A stretch of DNA of 64,000 nt from CAIWHR01 sp963734575 (GCA_963734575.1 CAVTHT010000008.1:186001-250000), one strand, 5' to 3'; counted from the stretch's first letter, positions 47,522 to 57,593 are shown. Numbers and translations: made by a program. Notes: generated from the letters alone by a model not told the origin.

Positions 47522-47941
47522 TCACTTGGGCGGAGACTGCGTCGCGAACGTGATCCGCACGAGGCCCGCAAGGCGTGCCGCTTCCATCACGTGGATGACG
47601 GACTGGTGCGTTGCATTGGCGTCCGCGTTGATGATCACCACCGGGTCCTTGGCGTCGCCGGCCGCGCGCCGGAGCGCGTCGGCGAGGGCTGCAACGGTCG
47701 AGAACGTGGACACGGTGCGATCGATCGAATAGCGGCCCTGCGCGTCGATGCCGACGTTGATCTCCTGTGGCCGCTGCCTTGCCTGGTCGGCATCCGCTTC
47801 GGGCAGCGTGATCTGGAGCTCGGCGACACGCTGGTAGGTCGTCGTCACCATCAGGAAGATCAGGATGACGAGCAGGACGTCGATCAGCGGGATGAAATTG
47901 ATTTCCGGCTCGTCGCGAGGCCGGCGTCCGCGCAGGTCCAT
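47522..47941 (-). CDS. exbD: ExbD/TolR family biopolymer transport protein
   Basis: 139 residues from ATG 47941. One N-terminal membrane helix, INFIPLIDVLLVILIFLMVT, carries the proton-pathway Asp. The periplasmic domain follows (LQITLPEADADQ, then DPVVIINADANATHQSVIHV). It pairs with the ExbB-like protein encoded three bases upstream. Together they use proton motive force to drive TonB or a related system; no tonB gene is in the window. Confidence 0.92.
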   Translation of the reverse strand: MDLRGRRPRDEPEINFIPLIDVLLVILIFLMVTTTYQRVAELQITLPEADADQARQRPQEINVGIDAQGRYSIDRTVSTFSTVAALADALRRAAGDAKDPVVIINADANATHQSVIHVMEAARLAGLVRITFATQSPPK

Positions 47942-47944
47942 CGC

Positions 47945-48550
47945 TTACGTGCGCTCGTTGTGCGCGAAGTCGACGAGCTTGATCGCCTGCTGCTCCATCT
48001 CGATGATGAAGCTGTCGACCTTCGCCCGGAAATGGCGGTAGAAGATCATGCTCGGGATCGCCACGATCAGCCCGAACGCGGTGTTGTAGAGCGCGACCGA
48101 GATGCCGTGCGCGAGCTGGATGGGATTCGATCCCGTGGCGGATTGCGAACCGAAGATCTCGATCATGCCTACCACGGTTCCGAACAGTCCGAGCAGCGGC
48201 GACATGGCCGCAATGGTGCCGAGCGTGGTCAGGAAGCGGTCGAGATCGTGCGTGACGATACGGCCGGTCTCCTCGATCGCTTCCTTCATCACCGGGCGCG
48301 GATTCGTCACGTTGGCGAGTCCCGCGGCGAGAATGCGGCCGAGGGGACCCTGCCGCGCCGTCGCCGCGAGGAGCTCGGGCGAGGCGCCATGCTCGCGATA
48401 GCCTGCGAGCACCTTGTCGACGAGTCCCGGCGGCGCGACGACGCTCAGGCGCAGCGACCACAGGCGCTCGAAGATCAGTGCCAGCGCGATCACCGACGCG
48501 AAGATCAACAGCCAGATCGGCCATCCGGCCGCTTGAATGAGGGACCACAC
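47945..48550 (-). CDS. exbB: ExbB/TolQ/MotA family proton channel protein
   Basis: 201 residues from ATG 48550. Three membrane helices: GWPIWLLIFASVIALALIF at the start, and the conserved pair LTTLGTIAAMSPLLGLFGTV and LYNTAFGLIVAIPSMIFYRH, which hold the polar channel residues. The gene is directly upstream of exbD (three-base gap) and begins the exbB-exbD-lpxK-Trm112-kdsB-adk run, an arrangement known in betaproteobacteria. The canonical xseA neighbour is instead at 59.9 kb on the other strand. Confidence 0.93.
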   Translation of the reverse strand: MWSLIQAAGWPIWLLIFASVIALALIFERLWSLRLSVVAPPGLVDKVLAGYREHGASPELLAATARQGPLGRILAAGLANVTNPRPVMKEAIEETGRIVTHDLDRFLTTLGTIAAMSPLLGLFGTVVGMIEIFGSQSATGSNPIQLAHGISVALYNTAFGLIVAIPSMIFYRHFRAKVDSFIIEMEQQAIKLVDFAHNERT

Positions 48551-48648
48551 GTTGTCGGCACTCCTTGAAAAGGCGAGGGGAATTTAGCTTGGCCGCCCTG
48601 ATTCGGCAAGGCAGCCCATCAGGCATGAACGGTCGCGCACGGGATGCA

Positions 48649-49539
48649 TCACGAGGTCGCACGCGGCGCCGTGCGCCCGCCGGTGTCGCGGGCGCGCAAG
48701 TCGTCCTCCGGCAGCGGCCACGTCGGCTCGGTCAGCGTGGCCGTGACGGCGGCGCCCGCGAGCACGATGATCCAGCACAGATAGATCCACAGCAGGAACA
48801 CCGGCAGCGCGGACAACGCGCCGTACACGACCTTGTACGTGGGCACGGTGGCGAGATAGAGCGCGAAGCCCTCCTTCGCCACCTCGAGCGCCACCGCCGC
48901 GGCGAATGCGCCGGCGAAGGCCCATCGCCACGGCACCGGCCGCGCGGGGACCACGCCATAGAGCAGCGTGAGGCCGATCGTGACGACCGCAAGCGGCACC
49001 GGCCGCACGCCGTGCGCCACCAGGATGTCGCGCAGCGGCACCGCCGCCACGGATTCGCTGAGCAGCGTCGTCAGCGCCGAGATCGTGGCGCCCACCAGCG
49101 CGGGGCCGGCGGTGACCCCGAGCGCGTAGATGACGAGCCGGCGGCCGAACGGACGGCGCCGGCGAATGCCCCAGATGAGGTTGATCTCGCGCTCCACGGT
49201 CGCGGTCGCCATGAGCGCCGTCGCGATCAGGAAGGCGACCGACACGCCGGTGAGCCCCGCGGCGTTCTCGATGAACGCCATGAGCTGCTCGTGCACGACC
49301 GCGTACGCACTCGAGGGGAGCATGTGGCGGAGGAGGAATGTCTCCAGCACCGTCACCCATTGCTCGAACACCGGAAAGCGCGCCACCGCGACGAGAGCGA
49401 CGGTCGCGAGCGGCACGAGGCCGAGCAGCGTGGTGAAGGAGAGGCTCGATGCGGTGCGCGTGAGGCCCACGTTCGACAGGTGCCGCGCGACGCGCTTCAG
49501 GAAAGCGAGCGCAACACCCGCACGCCGGCGCGAACTCAT
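48649..49539 (-). CDS. YihY/BrkB family inner-membrane protein
   Basis: 296 residues from ATG 49539. About six membrane helices; the N-terminal signature TRTASSLSFTTLLGLVPLAT and later LIWGIRRRRPFGRRLVIYAL and YKVVYGALSALPVFLLWIYL are typical of YihY (formerly called ribonuclease BN). Function is unresolved. No good ribosome-binding site is visible because the start lies in the 3-prime end of the phosphate transporter gene, whose stop overlaps it closely; coupling to that gene is likely. Confidence 0.88.
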   Translation of the reverse strand: MSSRRRAGVALAFLKRVARHLSNVGLTRTASSLSFTTLLGLVPLATVALVAVARFPVFEQWVTVLETFLLRHMLPSSAYAVVHEQLMAFIENAAGLTGVSVAFLIATALMATATVEREINLIWGIRRRRPFGRRLVIYALGVTAGPALVGATISALTTLLSESVAAVPLRDILVAHGVRPVPLAVVTIGLTLLYGVVPARPVPWRWAFAGAFAAAVALEVAKEGFALYLATVPTYKVVYGALSALPVFLLWIYLCWIIVLAGAAVTATLTEPTWPLPEDDLRARDTGGRTAPRATS

Positions 49540-49540
49540 C

Positions 49541-50548
49541 TCAAAGGAGGTGGTGGCCGATCCACCACGCCATCGCCGACATGAACGCGGAGCACGGGAT
49601 CGTGAGCACCCATGCCCACACGATGGATTGCGCGACGCCCCAGCGCACCGCGGAGAGCTTGTTGACGGCACCGACGCCGATGATGGCGCCGGTGATCGTG
49701 TGCGTGGTCGAGACGGGGATGCCGAGACCCGTGGCCAGGAAGAGCGTGATCGCCCCGCCGGTCTCGGCGCAGAACCCGCCCACCGGCTTGAGCTTCGTGA
49801 TGCGCATGCCCATGGTCTTGACGATCCGCCAGCCGCCGAACAGCGTGCCGAGCGCCATCGCCGCCTGGCACGCGAGCACCACCCAGAACGGCACGTGGAA
49901 CGTGGGACCGCTCATGCCCGAGGCGAAGAGCAGCATCGCGATGATGCCCATCGTCTTCTGCGCGTCGTTGCCGCCGTGCCCGAGGCTGTACATCGCGGCC
50001 GACACGAACTGCAGGCGCCGGAACCACCGATCGACGCGATTGGGCGCCGTGCGGAAGAACATCCAGCCCACACAGGTCATGAGCAGCATGCCGAGCACGA
50101 ACCCCAGCAACGGCGAGAGCACGATCGCGAGCGTGATCTTGAGAAAGCCGCTCCCCACGAGGGCGTGGAAGCCGCCCTTCGCCACCGCTGCGCCGCCCAG
50201 TCCGCCGATGAGCGCGTGCGACGAGCTCGACGGCAACCCGTACCACCACGTGATCACGTTCCACGCGATCGCGCCGACCAGCGCGCCGAAGATGACGTAA
50301 TGATCGACGATCGCGGTATCGATCACGCCCTTGCCGATGGTGTTCGCGACCGAAAGCCCGAACACCAGGAAGGCGATGAAGTTGAAGAACGCGGCCCACG
50401 CCACGGCCCACTGCGGGCGCAGCACCCGCGTCGACACGATCGTGGCGATCGAATTCGCCGCGTCGTGGAAGCCGTTCATGAAGTCGAACGCGAGCGCGAG
50501 CACGATCAGGAAGACGATCATCTCGAAACCGGCGCTGCCCACGGTCAC
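49541..50548 (-). CDS. PiT family inorganic phosphate transporter
   Basis: 335 residues from GTG 50548 (ATG 50521 is an alternative). The duplicated PiT signatures are present: FDFMNGFHDAANSIATIVST at the N-terminus and YSLGHGGNDAQKTMGI plus GIPVSTTHTITGAIIGVG in the second half, with about ten membrane helices. It imports phosphate (often as metal phosphate) using proton or sodium gradient. The DUF47 gene lies upstream by 55 bases, the regular partner of Pit proteins. Confidence 0.94.
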   Translation of the reverse strand: MTVGSAGFEMIVFLIVLALAFDFMNGFHDAANSIATIVSTRVLRPQWAVAWAAFFNFIAFLVFGLSVANTIGKGVIDTAIVDHYVIFGALVGAIAWNVITWWYGLPSSSSHALIGGLGGAAVAKGGFHALVGSGFLKITLAIVLSPLLGFVLGMLLMTCVGWMFFRTAPNRVDRWFRRLQFVSAAMYSLGHGGNDAQKTMGIIAMLLFASGMSGPTFHVPFWVVLACQAAMALGTLFGGWRIVKTMGMRITKLKPVGGFCAETGGAITLFLATGLGIPVSTTHTITGAIIGVGAVNKLSAVRWGVAQSIVWAWVLTIPCSAFMSAMAWWIGHHLL

Positions 50549-50603
50549 CCCCTGCCCGGTTTCGTGCGGCCGTTCTCCCGGCGCGCCTGTCGCGCGGCCG
50601 GCT

Positions 50604-51227
50604 TCACGCGTTCTCGAGGACGATGCCCTCGATGACGTTCGCCACGTCCTCGCACTTGTCCGTGACTGCCTCGAGGAGCTGGTAGACCTCCTTCAGCTTG
50701 ATGATCTCGCGCGCATCCGGCTCCTCGCGGAACAGCTTGGCGAGCGCCGCGCGGAACACGTGGTCGGCCTCGGTCTCCAGCCGGTCGATCTCGCCGCAGA
50801 TGCGCAGGATCGCATCGGAGTTCTGCATGTTCTCGAGCTTGCCCACGGCGTCCTTGACCTTGGCGGTGCAGCTCACGCAGATCTCCGCGAGCTTCTGCGC
50901 CTCGATGGTGACCGCGCGCACGTCGTAGAGGAAGAGGCACTGGGCGATGTCCTCCATGAGATCGAGGACGTCGTCCATGTTGGTGATGAGGTCATGGATC
51001 TCGTCGCGATCGAGCGGCGTGATGAACGTCTGGTGCAGGAGCTGCACGGTCTGGTGCGTGATCTGGTCCGCCATCTTCTCGTTCTTCTCGATGGCGCGGC
51101 TGCGGCGGTCGAGCTGGCTGAGATCGGCGAGCAGCGCCTGGAGCTCGAGGGCGGCGCGCGAAGCGAGCTCCGCGTGCTGGTTGAAGAAGTCGAAGAACTT
51201 GCCTTCGCGCGGCATCAGCCGTGGCAT
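50604..51227 (-). CDS. DUF47 (PhoU-like) family protein
   Basis: 207 residues from ATG 51227. All-helical, with the PhoU-like acidic repeats: EKMADQITHQTVQLLHQTFI, DRDEIHDLITNMDDVLDLME and DRLETEADHVFRAALAKLF. The E-A-D and DxxD motifs bind metal clusters in PhoU homologs. DUF47 proteins are thought to modulate the neighbouring Pit transporter; the order DUF47-pit on one strand is the standard arrangement. Confidence 0.92.
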   Translation of the reverse strand: MPRLMPREGKFFDFFNQHAELASRAALELQALLADLSQLDRRSRAIEKNEKMADQITHQTVQLLHQTFITPLDRDEIHDLITNMDDVLDLMEDIAQCLFLYDVRAVTIEAQKLAEICVSCTAKVKDAVGKLENMQNSDAILRICGEIDRLETEADHVFRAALAKLFREEPDAREIIKLKEVYQLLEAVTDKCEDVANVIEGIVLENA

Positions 51228-51400
51228 GGTTGCATCCTGCATTCCCGGAGGTGGCGCATTATCGCACCGGGTCGGCAGCCGCCGCCGCGAGTGTAAGTCC
51301 GTGCGACGCACGTCGACCAAGATCCTGAACGCGCGCGGCGACGCGCGGTCACATGCGACGTGCGCGCCACATTGCCCCTCCAACACGACAGGAGCCCCTC

Positions 51401-51971
51401 ATGAACGACACCGCCTCTTCCGCCGCACGCGAAACCGCCGTGCTCGGCGGCGGCTGCTTCTGGTGCCTCGAAGCCGTGTTCGACGAGCTCGATGGCGTCG
51501 TATCCGTCGAGTCCGGATACGCAGGCGGCGCGCGCGAAAACCCGAGCTACGATGAGGTGTGCAGCGGCCGCACGGGCCACGCGGAGGTCGTGCGCGTCAC
51601 GTTCGATCCGCAGGTGCTGTCGTTTCGCGATCTCCTGACCGTGTTCTTCAGCATCCACGACCCCACCACCCCCGACCGCCAGGGCAACGACGTCGGCACG
51701 CAGTACCGGTCGGTCGATCTTCTGCGAGAACGCCGCGCAGCGGGCGACCGCCGAGGACGTCGTGCGCGAGCTCCAGCAGGCGAAGCTCTGGCGCGATCCG
51801 ATCGTCACCGAGATCGCCGGGAAGGCGCCCTTCTATCCGGCCGAGGACTACCACCAGGAGTATTTCGTGCGCAACGGCCGGCAGCCGTATTGCCAGGTGG
51901 TGGTTGCGCCGAAGGTGGCCAAGTTCCGCAAGAACTTCGTCGAGCGCCTGAAGGCCCGCCCGGCCACCTGA
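51401..51971 (+). CDS. msrA: peptide methionine-S-sulfoxide reductase A, frameshifted
   Basis: About 189 residues from ATG 51401 (AGGAG upstream). One indel near 51720 (extra base) splits it. It reduces Met-S-sulfoxide in proteins. Catalytic block AVLGGGCFWCLEAVF (nucleophilic Cys in GCFWC), then SGYAGGARENPSYDEVCSG, FFSIHDPTTPDRQGNDVGTQ and, after the frameshift, FYPAEDYHQEYF. All standard MsrA motifs are present. Divergent from the DUF47 gene. Confidence 0.93.
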
Positions 51972-51984
51972 CGGCGCGCAGCCG

Positions 51985-53141
51985 CTAGCGGCGCGAAAGA
52001 AAGCCGCCGGCAGCGAGGCAGAGGCCGCACCGACCAGAACACCGGCGTCAGTCCGAGCGAGGTGCCGAGCGCGCCGAAGAGCAGCGGCACGGCGACGGCC
52101 ATGGTCTGCACCAGCGACATGCGCACGCCGACCGCCTCGCCGATGCGCCCGGCGGGCGCGTGCGTGTGCAGCAGCGACATCACCATCGGCTGCCCGCTGC
52201 CGAGACCGAGCCCGAGCACGAACGACAGCACCGCGAGCGTCCACGCGGTGGTGGCAAAGGGAAACGCGAGATAGACCACGCCGGCCACGAACAGCGCGAT
52301 CGTCAGCACCTGATGCTCGCTGCGCCGGCGCATGAGAGCCGGCATGCACAGCCGAACCAGGAAGGTCGCCGCGGCGAACGTGGAGAGCACGGCGCCGATC
52401 TGCGACGCCGAGAGGCTGCAGCCTCGCGCCGTAGATCGGCACGAAGATGGTGTGCAGGTCCCACGCCATCGCGAACAGCGCGTTGATGGCGAACACGCGC
52501 CGCAGCACCGGCTGGCGCAGCAGCAGCCAGCACGCCGCCTGCGGCTGCGCCGGTCGCCACCGGCTCGCCGTCGGGAAGGTGCAGGCGCGCCCGCGACAGC
52601 ACGAGCGTCGACGCGACGGGCACCGCGGCAAGAAGCGCGAACGCGGCGCCGAAGCCGCGCTGGTCGATGGTGAACCCCGCGACGAGCGGGCCGATGAACC
52701 CCGAGATCGAGTAGCCCATCGCGAGCATGCTGAAGTTGCGCGGCGCGATCGGCGGGCCCGCCCAGTCCGCCCGTCGCCTTCTGGGCCGCGACCTGGAACG
52801 TCATGAACGACACGCCGACCACCGCGGCGCCCACGAACAGTGCGGCCACGCCGGGAAACAGCACCGGCACCGCCGCACCCGCGACCAGACCCGCCGATCC
52901 GATGCGCATGGGCTTGCGCACGCCGACCCGATCGGAAAGGCGCCCCGCGCTCACGGCGAACAGCATGGGCAGCAGCGCGTACAGCGCCATCAGCACGCCC
53001 ACCATGAAGGGCGACGCGCCGCGGGAAAGCGCATCGAGCGACACCGTGACGCGGCTGCCACCGCAGCACCACGTGATTGGCGATGCCGAGCGCGATCAGC
53101 GCGAGCAGCGTGCGCGCGTCGCGCTCCGCCGCCGACCTCAC
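51985..53141 (-). CDS. MFS transporter, frameshifted
   Basis: About 385 residues from GTG 53141 with about five indels. Twelve helices are expected; visible pieces are LLALIALGIANHVVL, FMVGVLMALYALLPMLFAV followed by the MFS loop GRLSDRVGVRKPM, then SISGFIGPLVAGFTIDQRG, FAINALFAMAWDLHTIFVP, and FLVRLCMPALMRR. This is a drug- or metabolite-type efflux fold with no substrate clue. Its start overlaps the pdxH stop (GTGA), so they are probably one operon. Confidence 0.8.
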
Positions 53142-53826
53142 GGGGCCAGCCGGTCGATGTTCCAGGACCCTGCCTGCCGCGGCACGCGCCGGTAGCGAAC
53201 GCGATCGTGCAGGCGCGACGGCCGCCCCTGCCAGAATTCCAGCGCCTCCGGTATCACGCGGTAGCCACCCCAGTGGGGCGGTCGCGGTATCTCGCCGGTC
53301 TCGCCGTAGTGCTGCTCCGCTTTGGCGAACCGCTGCTTCCAGCACGCTGCGGTCCGCGATCGGCTCGCTCTGCGGCGACGCCCACGCACCGAGACGGGAG
53401 AGCCGCGGACGGCTCGCGAAATAGGCGTCGGATTCCGCCGCGCCGACTTTCTCGACGCCGCCTTCGATGCGCACCTGCCGCTCGAGCTCCACCCAGTGGA
53501 ACAGCAGCGCGGCGTGCGGATGGCGCGCGAGCTCGGCACCCTTGCGGCTCGCGTAGTTCGTGAAGAAGACGAAGCCGCTCGCGTCGACGCCCTTCAGCAG
53601 CACGATGCGCGCGGCGGGTCGGCCGTCGTCGCCGACGGTGGCGAGCGTCATGGCGGTCGGCTCGGGCAGCTGCGCCTGGATGCGCTTCGTCGAGCCAGTG
53701 CTCGAACTGCCGAAACGGATCCGGCGCGACGTCGCGCTCGTCGAGCGTTTCGCGGCGGTAGTCGGTGCGCAGGTCGGCGATCTTCAAGGCGGGTGCGGCA
53801 CGGGCCGCATGCGATCTCGACGGCAT
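53138..53826 (-). CDS. pdxH: pyridoxamine/pyridoxine 5-prime-phosphate oxidase, frameshifted
   Basis: About 220 residues; two indels (near 53690 and 53330). It makes pyridoxal phosphate using FMN. Blocks: IADLRTDYRRETLDERDVAPDPF, MTLATVGDDGRPAARIVLLK, GFVFFTNYASRKGAELA, HPHAALLFHWVELERQVRIE, VEKVGAAESDAYFASRPR and the end WGGYRVIPEALEFWQGRPSR with RLHDR. The start is unsure: ATG 53826 is given, but a TTG at 53787 would give the shorter KIADLR N-terminus common in relatives. The MFS gene overlaps its stop. Confidence 0.9.
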
Positions 53827-53872
53827 TCTACGCCGTGCCACACCGCCGTTGGCGCGGATCGCCTGCGGTGCG

Positions 53873-54786
53873 TCAGCGCAGCCGCGTGACGCGGTAGCCT
53901 TGTGCGCGCAGCAGGGCGAGGAGCCCTTGCGGGCCCGTCGAGGTGCGATGCGCCGACGGCGACGAACACGCCGCCGCTGCGCAGTGGCACGAAGAGCCGG
54001 TGCGCGAGCAGCGCGGATCGCGCGTCGATCACGGCCGCGTGGAGTGCCGCGAAGTGCGGCGCCATGTCGGGATGTCGCGAACCGGGCGCTGCCGCGGCGC
54101 GGGCGAGCGCCTTCAGATCGCCCGCGAGCCACGCCTTCACCGCGGCCTCGTGATCGCGCAGGAGTGCCGGGCGCTCCCGCAGCACGTAGCGCAGGAGCGC
54201 CAGCTGGCTCGCCAGCGGAATGGAATCGAACGCGGCAATCTGCTCTTCGGGCAGCTCGAGTCCGAGCAGGCGCATGTGCCGCGCCCGCGCGGCATCGCGC
54301 AGCAACGCGTCGAGGCCGGGTCCCGCGGCAGGCGCTTCGGCGAGCTTGAGGAACACCGCCCACGGCTTCAGCCGGCGCGCGCTCGATGGCGGAACCGCAT
54401 CCGCCGAGCGCGCGCTCCACTTCGGTGACCGCGTCGGGCGGCATCCAGTCGCCGAGCTCGTGTCCCTCCGGCAACTGCGCCGCGCGGAAGAAGTCGTCGA
54501 TGTCGCCGGGGCCGAGCTGCGCCTCCACCGCCAGGGTCCGGGTGCCCCGCATCGTCCGCTCGATCTTCGCGGCGAGCCCGGTCACGCGCGGATCCGCCGA
54601 GTGGAGGGTGCCGAACACGTACGACGACGCGCGGCCCGGTCGATCGAGCCGGAAGAGGATCGGGGACGCGCCCTGCCCGGCCGCGTCTGCGGTCGGGTGC
54701 TGGCGGTCGGCGGCTCCCGCGATGCCGGCGAGCGCGACCAGGCCGGCGACCAGCGCCATTGCGAAGTCGAGTCTCGATCGCAGCAT
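53873..54786 (-). CDS. TraB/GumN family protein, frameshifted
   Basis: About 304 residues from ATG 54786, two indels (near 54370 and 53938). Signal peptide: DFAMALVAGLVALAGIAGAA. Then comes ILFRLDRPGRASSYVFGTLHSADPRV, where GTLHSAD is the first family motif; the second, FVAVGASHLDGPQGLLALL in corrected frame, carries the GxxH motif; it ends GYRVTRLR. These are predicted metal-dependent proteases of the erythromycin-esterase/Tiki superfamily, secreted to the periplasm; function in bacteria is unproven. Confidence 0.8.
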
Positions 54787-55071
54787 GCGCACGACTCGCA
54801 GGCCGCGACGGAGCAAGGTGCGCACGCGCGGCATGCGGGACCGGGCCGACGCAGCACGTGTGGCAGCCATCATCCGCACGCGGGACGCGTCACGCTGCAC
54901 CGGGAAGCGGCGGCACCAGCGAATCGCCGGCGGCGGCGATGCCATGCGGCCGCGCCCTGATCGGTCGCGCGCGTTCGCAGGCGTGCGAAGCGGGGTGAGC
55001 GCTGATGCAACATCCCCGTCGCTCCCTCTAAAAAACCCCTGTTTGGCCACTTCCCTCCCTCTATGAATGCG

Positions 55072-55077
55072 GTATAG
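55072..55077 (+). promoter_or_regulatory. candidate -10 element of the SWIB gene
   Basis: TATAGT about 99 bases before the start codon, leaving a long untranslated leader. A -35 match is weak (TTCCCT at the right distance). The leader has a GGAGGGT and the gene has its own AAGGAG site. Confidence 0.35.
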
Positions 55078-55175
55078 TTGCCCGCGATGGAGCAGGGGGT
55101 ACCCATGACAGGAGGGTCTGCTTCAGAGGGTTCGGCGCTGTGTTTCTCGCGCGTCCATTCACAGGAAGGAGAACT

Positions 55176-55585
55176 ATGGCTACTGCCAAGAAAGCTGCAA
55201 AGAAGTCCGCTGGCAAGAAGACGGCCGGCAAGAAGACGGCCGCCAAGAAGTCAACGGCGCCAAGAAAACTGCCGCAAAGAAATCGCCCGCCAAGAAAGCC
55301 GCCCCGAAGACCGCAAAGAAGGCCGCAACGAAGCGCAAGCCGAATGCCGCTTTCATGAAAGCGATGACGCCGTCGGCGCAGCTCGCTGCCGTCATCGGGA
55401 ACAATCCGCAGCCGCGCACCGAAGTCACCAAGAGGATCTGGGACTACATCAAGAAGAACAAGCTGCAGGATGCCGTGAACAAGCGCCTCATCAATGCCGA
55501 CGAAAAGCTCAAGGCCGTCTTCGGTGGCAAGAGCAAGGTGTCGATGTTCGAGATGACGAAGCTCGTTTCGAATCACCTCAAGTAA
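55176..55585 (+). CDS. SWIB/MDM2-domain protein with Lys/Ala-rich histone-like N-terminus, frameshifted
   Basis: About 136 residues from ATG 55176 (AAGGAGAAC). The first 55 residues are AAKK/GKK-type repeats like histone H1 or AlgP tails; one indel near 55255 moves the frame. Residues about 60-136 form a SWIB domain: MTPSAQLAAVIGNNPQPRTE, VTKRIWDYIKKNKLQDAVNK, KLKAVFGGKSKVSMFEMTKL. SWIB domains are eukaryotic chromatin modules also found in Chlamydia and many betaproteobacteria; a nucleoid-associated role is likely but not shown. A good terminator follows. Confidence 0.85.
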
Positions 55586-55607
55586 CTCGCCCGCACCATC
55601 CAGGCCG

Positions 55608-55645
55608 AACGGCCGCAGCGCGCACCGCTGTGGCCGTTTTCTTTT
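55608..55645 (+). terminator. rho-independent terminator of SWIB gene
   Basis: AACGGCC-GCAGCG and CGCTG-TGGCCGTT form a long stem with a short loop, followed by TTCTTTT. It is 23 bases past the SWIB stop and also near the convergent GST end. Confidence 0.8.
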
Positions 55646-55648
55646 GCG

Positions 55649-56264
55649 CTACGCGGCCTGCATCGCCCGGCTCACCGCGGGGCGCGCCGCGAGCATCGCC
55701 ATCCAGCGCGTGAGGTTCGGCAGATCGCCGGCGGACTCGACGACCGATGCGCGCGCGACGCAGATCGGATAGAGCGCGAAGTCGGCGATGCTGAGCTCGT
55801 CGACGAGGCAGTCGCGGTCCGCGAGCTGCGCATCGGCAAGACGCAGGAAACGCAGCAGGCGCTGCTCGAACCATGCGTCGTTCTCCGCCGACTTTCACGG
55901 GCGCGAGCTTCGACAGCAGGAAGATGCTGCCCGAGGCCGCCGCGACGTCGGCAAGGGCCTGCATGAGCCATTGATACGCGGCCGCGCGCCGGAACGAGTC
56001 CGCGGGCAGGAAGCGTCCGGTCTTCTCCGCGAGATACAGAAGGATCGCCGCGGATTGCGACAGCGCGAAGGGCTGGCCATCGGGACCTTCGGGATCGACG
56101 ATCGCCGGGATCTGTCCCGCAGGGTTGATCTGCAGGAACTCGGCGTCGCGCTGCTCGCCGCGCGCGAGATCCAGTGCGTGCACGCGATACGGGAGCGCGC
56201 ACTCCTCCAGCATGATGGCGACGCGCTGGCCGTTCGAGCTCTGCGCGGTGAAGAATTCGATCAT
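55649..56264 (-). CDS. glutathione S-transferase family protein, frameshifted
   Basis: About 205 residues from ATG 56264, one indel near 55890. N-terminal thioredoxin fold: MIEFFTAQSSNGQRVAIMLE (Ser/Asn GSH site) and INPAGQIPAIVDPEG with the cis-Pro; LSQSAAILLYLAEKTGRFLP ends it. The helical domain in corrected frame has CLVDELSIADFALYPI, the conserved ADxALYP motif. The substrate is unknown; it resembles YfcG/YghU-type disulfide reductases or general GSTs. It converges on the SWIB gene. Confidence 0.88.
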
Positions 56265-56324
56265 GTGACCCCTGCGAATGCGGCCGTTGCAGCCGCGCGC
56301 GGCGACCGCGCCGCACGACGTGCT

Positions 56325-56528
56325 TCAGTCCTGCTCGTCCTCGATGACGCGGATGACGCGCGTGCGCTTGCCGCCCGCGTACTTCTCCATCTGCACGAGT
56401 ACCGGGAAGCGCTCGGTCAACGCGGCGCGTGCGGCATCCTCCGTGTCGAACGTCAGCACCGTGCCGTCGTCGGTGCGCACGTCATGCCACAGCCCGCGCT
56501 CGTCCTGCACTTCGATCTTGTACCGCAT
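56325..56528 (-). CDS. conserved hypothetical protein
   Basis: 67 residues from ATG 56528. The pattern MRYKIEVQDERGLWHDVRTD then DTEDAARAALTERFPVLVQM and RVIRVIEDEQD is strand-helix-strand, a small acidic domain seen in other betaproteobacteria as hypothetical. No membrane segment or Cys. It lies between htpX and the GST gene on the same strand. Confidence 0.7.
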   Translation of the reverse strand: MRYKIEVQDERGLWHDVRTDDGTVLTFDTEDAARAALTERFPVLVQMEKYAGGKRTRVIRVIEDEQD

Positions 56529-56570
56529 GTCTGCTCCTGCATTGGCTGCGGCGAGCCGCAGCGTGGATGA

Positions 56571-57447
56571 TCAGGCCCGTTGCCCCTGCAGCGCGGCGAT
56601 GCGCGCCTCGAGCGGCGGGTGCGAGGCGAAAAGCGCCATGAAGCCCTGCGACGAAGGCGCGATGCCGAACGACTGGATGGCCTGCGGCAGCGGCCCCGCG
56701 GCGCACGCCCCCGAGGCGCTGCAGCGCGCGGATCATGGGTTGCGGCGAGCCGAGGAGGTGCGCGCTGCCGGCATCGGCGCGGTATTCGCGCCACCGCGAG
56801 AACCACGCCACGATGATGCTCGCGAGCACGCCGAACACGATCTCGCACACGAGCACCGTGACGTAGAAGCCGGGGCCGGTGCCGCGCTCCGTCCGGAACA
56901 GCGTCCGATCGACGAAGAAGCCGACCACGCGCGCGAGGAACACCACGAACGTGTTCACGACGCCCTGGATGAGCGTCAGCGTGACCATGTCGCCGTTCGC
57001 GACGTGCGAGATCTCGTGCCCCAGCACGGCCTCGGCCTCCTCCCGGTTCATGGACTGCAGCAGCCCGGTCGATACGGCGACCAGCGCGGAGTTCTTGAAC
57101 GCGCCGGTGGCGAACGCGTTGGCATCGCCTTCGTAGATCGCGACCTCGGGCATGCCGATGCCCGCCGCGGTCGCGAGCCTGCGCACGGTCTCGACGATCC
57201 ACGCTTCGGCGTCGTTGGCCGGGGTGTCGATGACGCGCGCGCCGGTGGACCACTTGGCCATCGGCTTGGAGATGAGAAGCGAGACGATCGCGCCGGTGAA
57301 ACCCACCACGAACGAGAACGCGAGCAGCGGGCCGACCTGGATGCCCTGCTGCATGAGCGCGCGATTCAGGCCAAGCACGTTCAGCACGACCGACAGCACC
57401 AGCACGACGGCGAGGTTGGTCAGCAGGAACAGCACGATGCGCTTCAT
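56571..57447 (-). CDS. htpX: HtpX membrane zinc protease, frameshifted near C-terminus
   Basis: About 292 residues from ATG 57447, one indel near 56705 (extra G). It degrades misfolded inner-membrane proteins together with FtsH. Helices: RIVLFLLTNLAVVLVLSVVL and LLAFSFVVGFTGAIVSLLIS; the zinc site is AVLGHEISHVANGDMV, with the third ligand Glu in WREYRADAGSA. The corrected end reads PLPQAIQSFGIAP and HPPLEARIAALQGQRA, the normal HtpX C-terminus. Often heat- or envelope-stress induced; no such promoter is obvious. Confidence 0.93.
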
Positions 57448-57593
57448 GGGGACCTTGGGCGAAGTGATGCGGCGGCCGTCATCTTAGGGCCGGCTTTCGC
57501 AGCGGCAACGCGCGGCGTGACGCGTCGCGTCCTTGCGCGTGGCAGCGCGCCCGTCGCTGCAGGCGCCTGGAAGAACTCGATCAGCTGAAACGA

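Noticed and set aside
49544..50300. Strong AAAGGAGGTG on the plus strand followed by an open frame antisense to the phosphate transporter
   Set aside because: The next ATG is about 27 bases from the motif, too far for a ribosome-binding site, and the frame mirrors a well-conserved transporter. The motif arises from the codons of the transporter C-terminus (HHLL stop).
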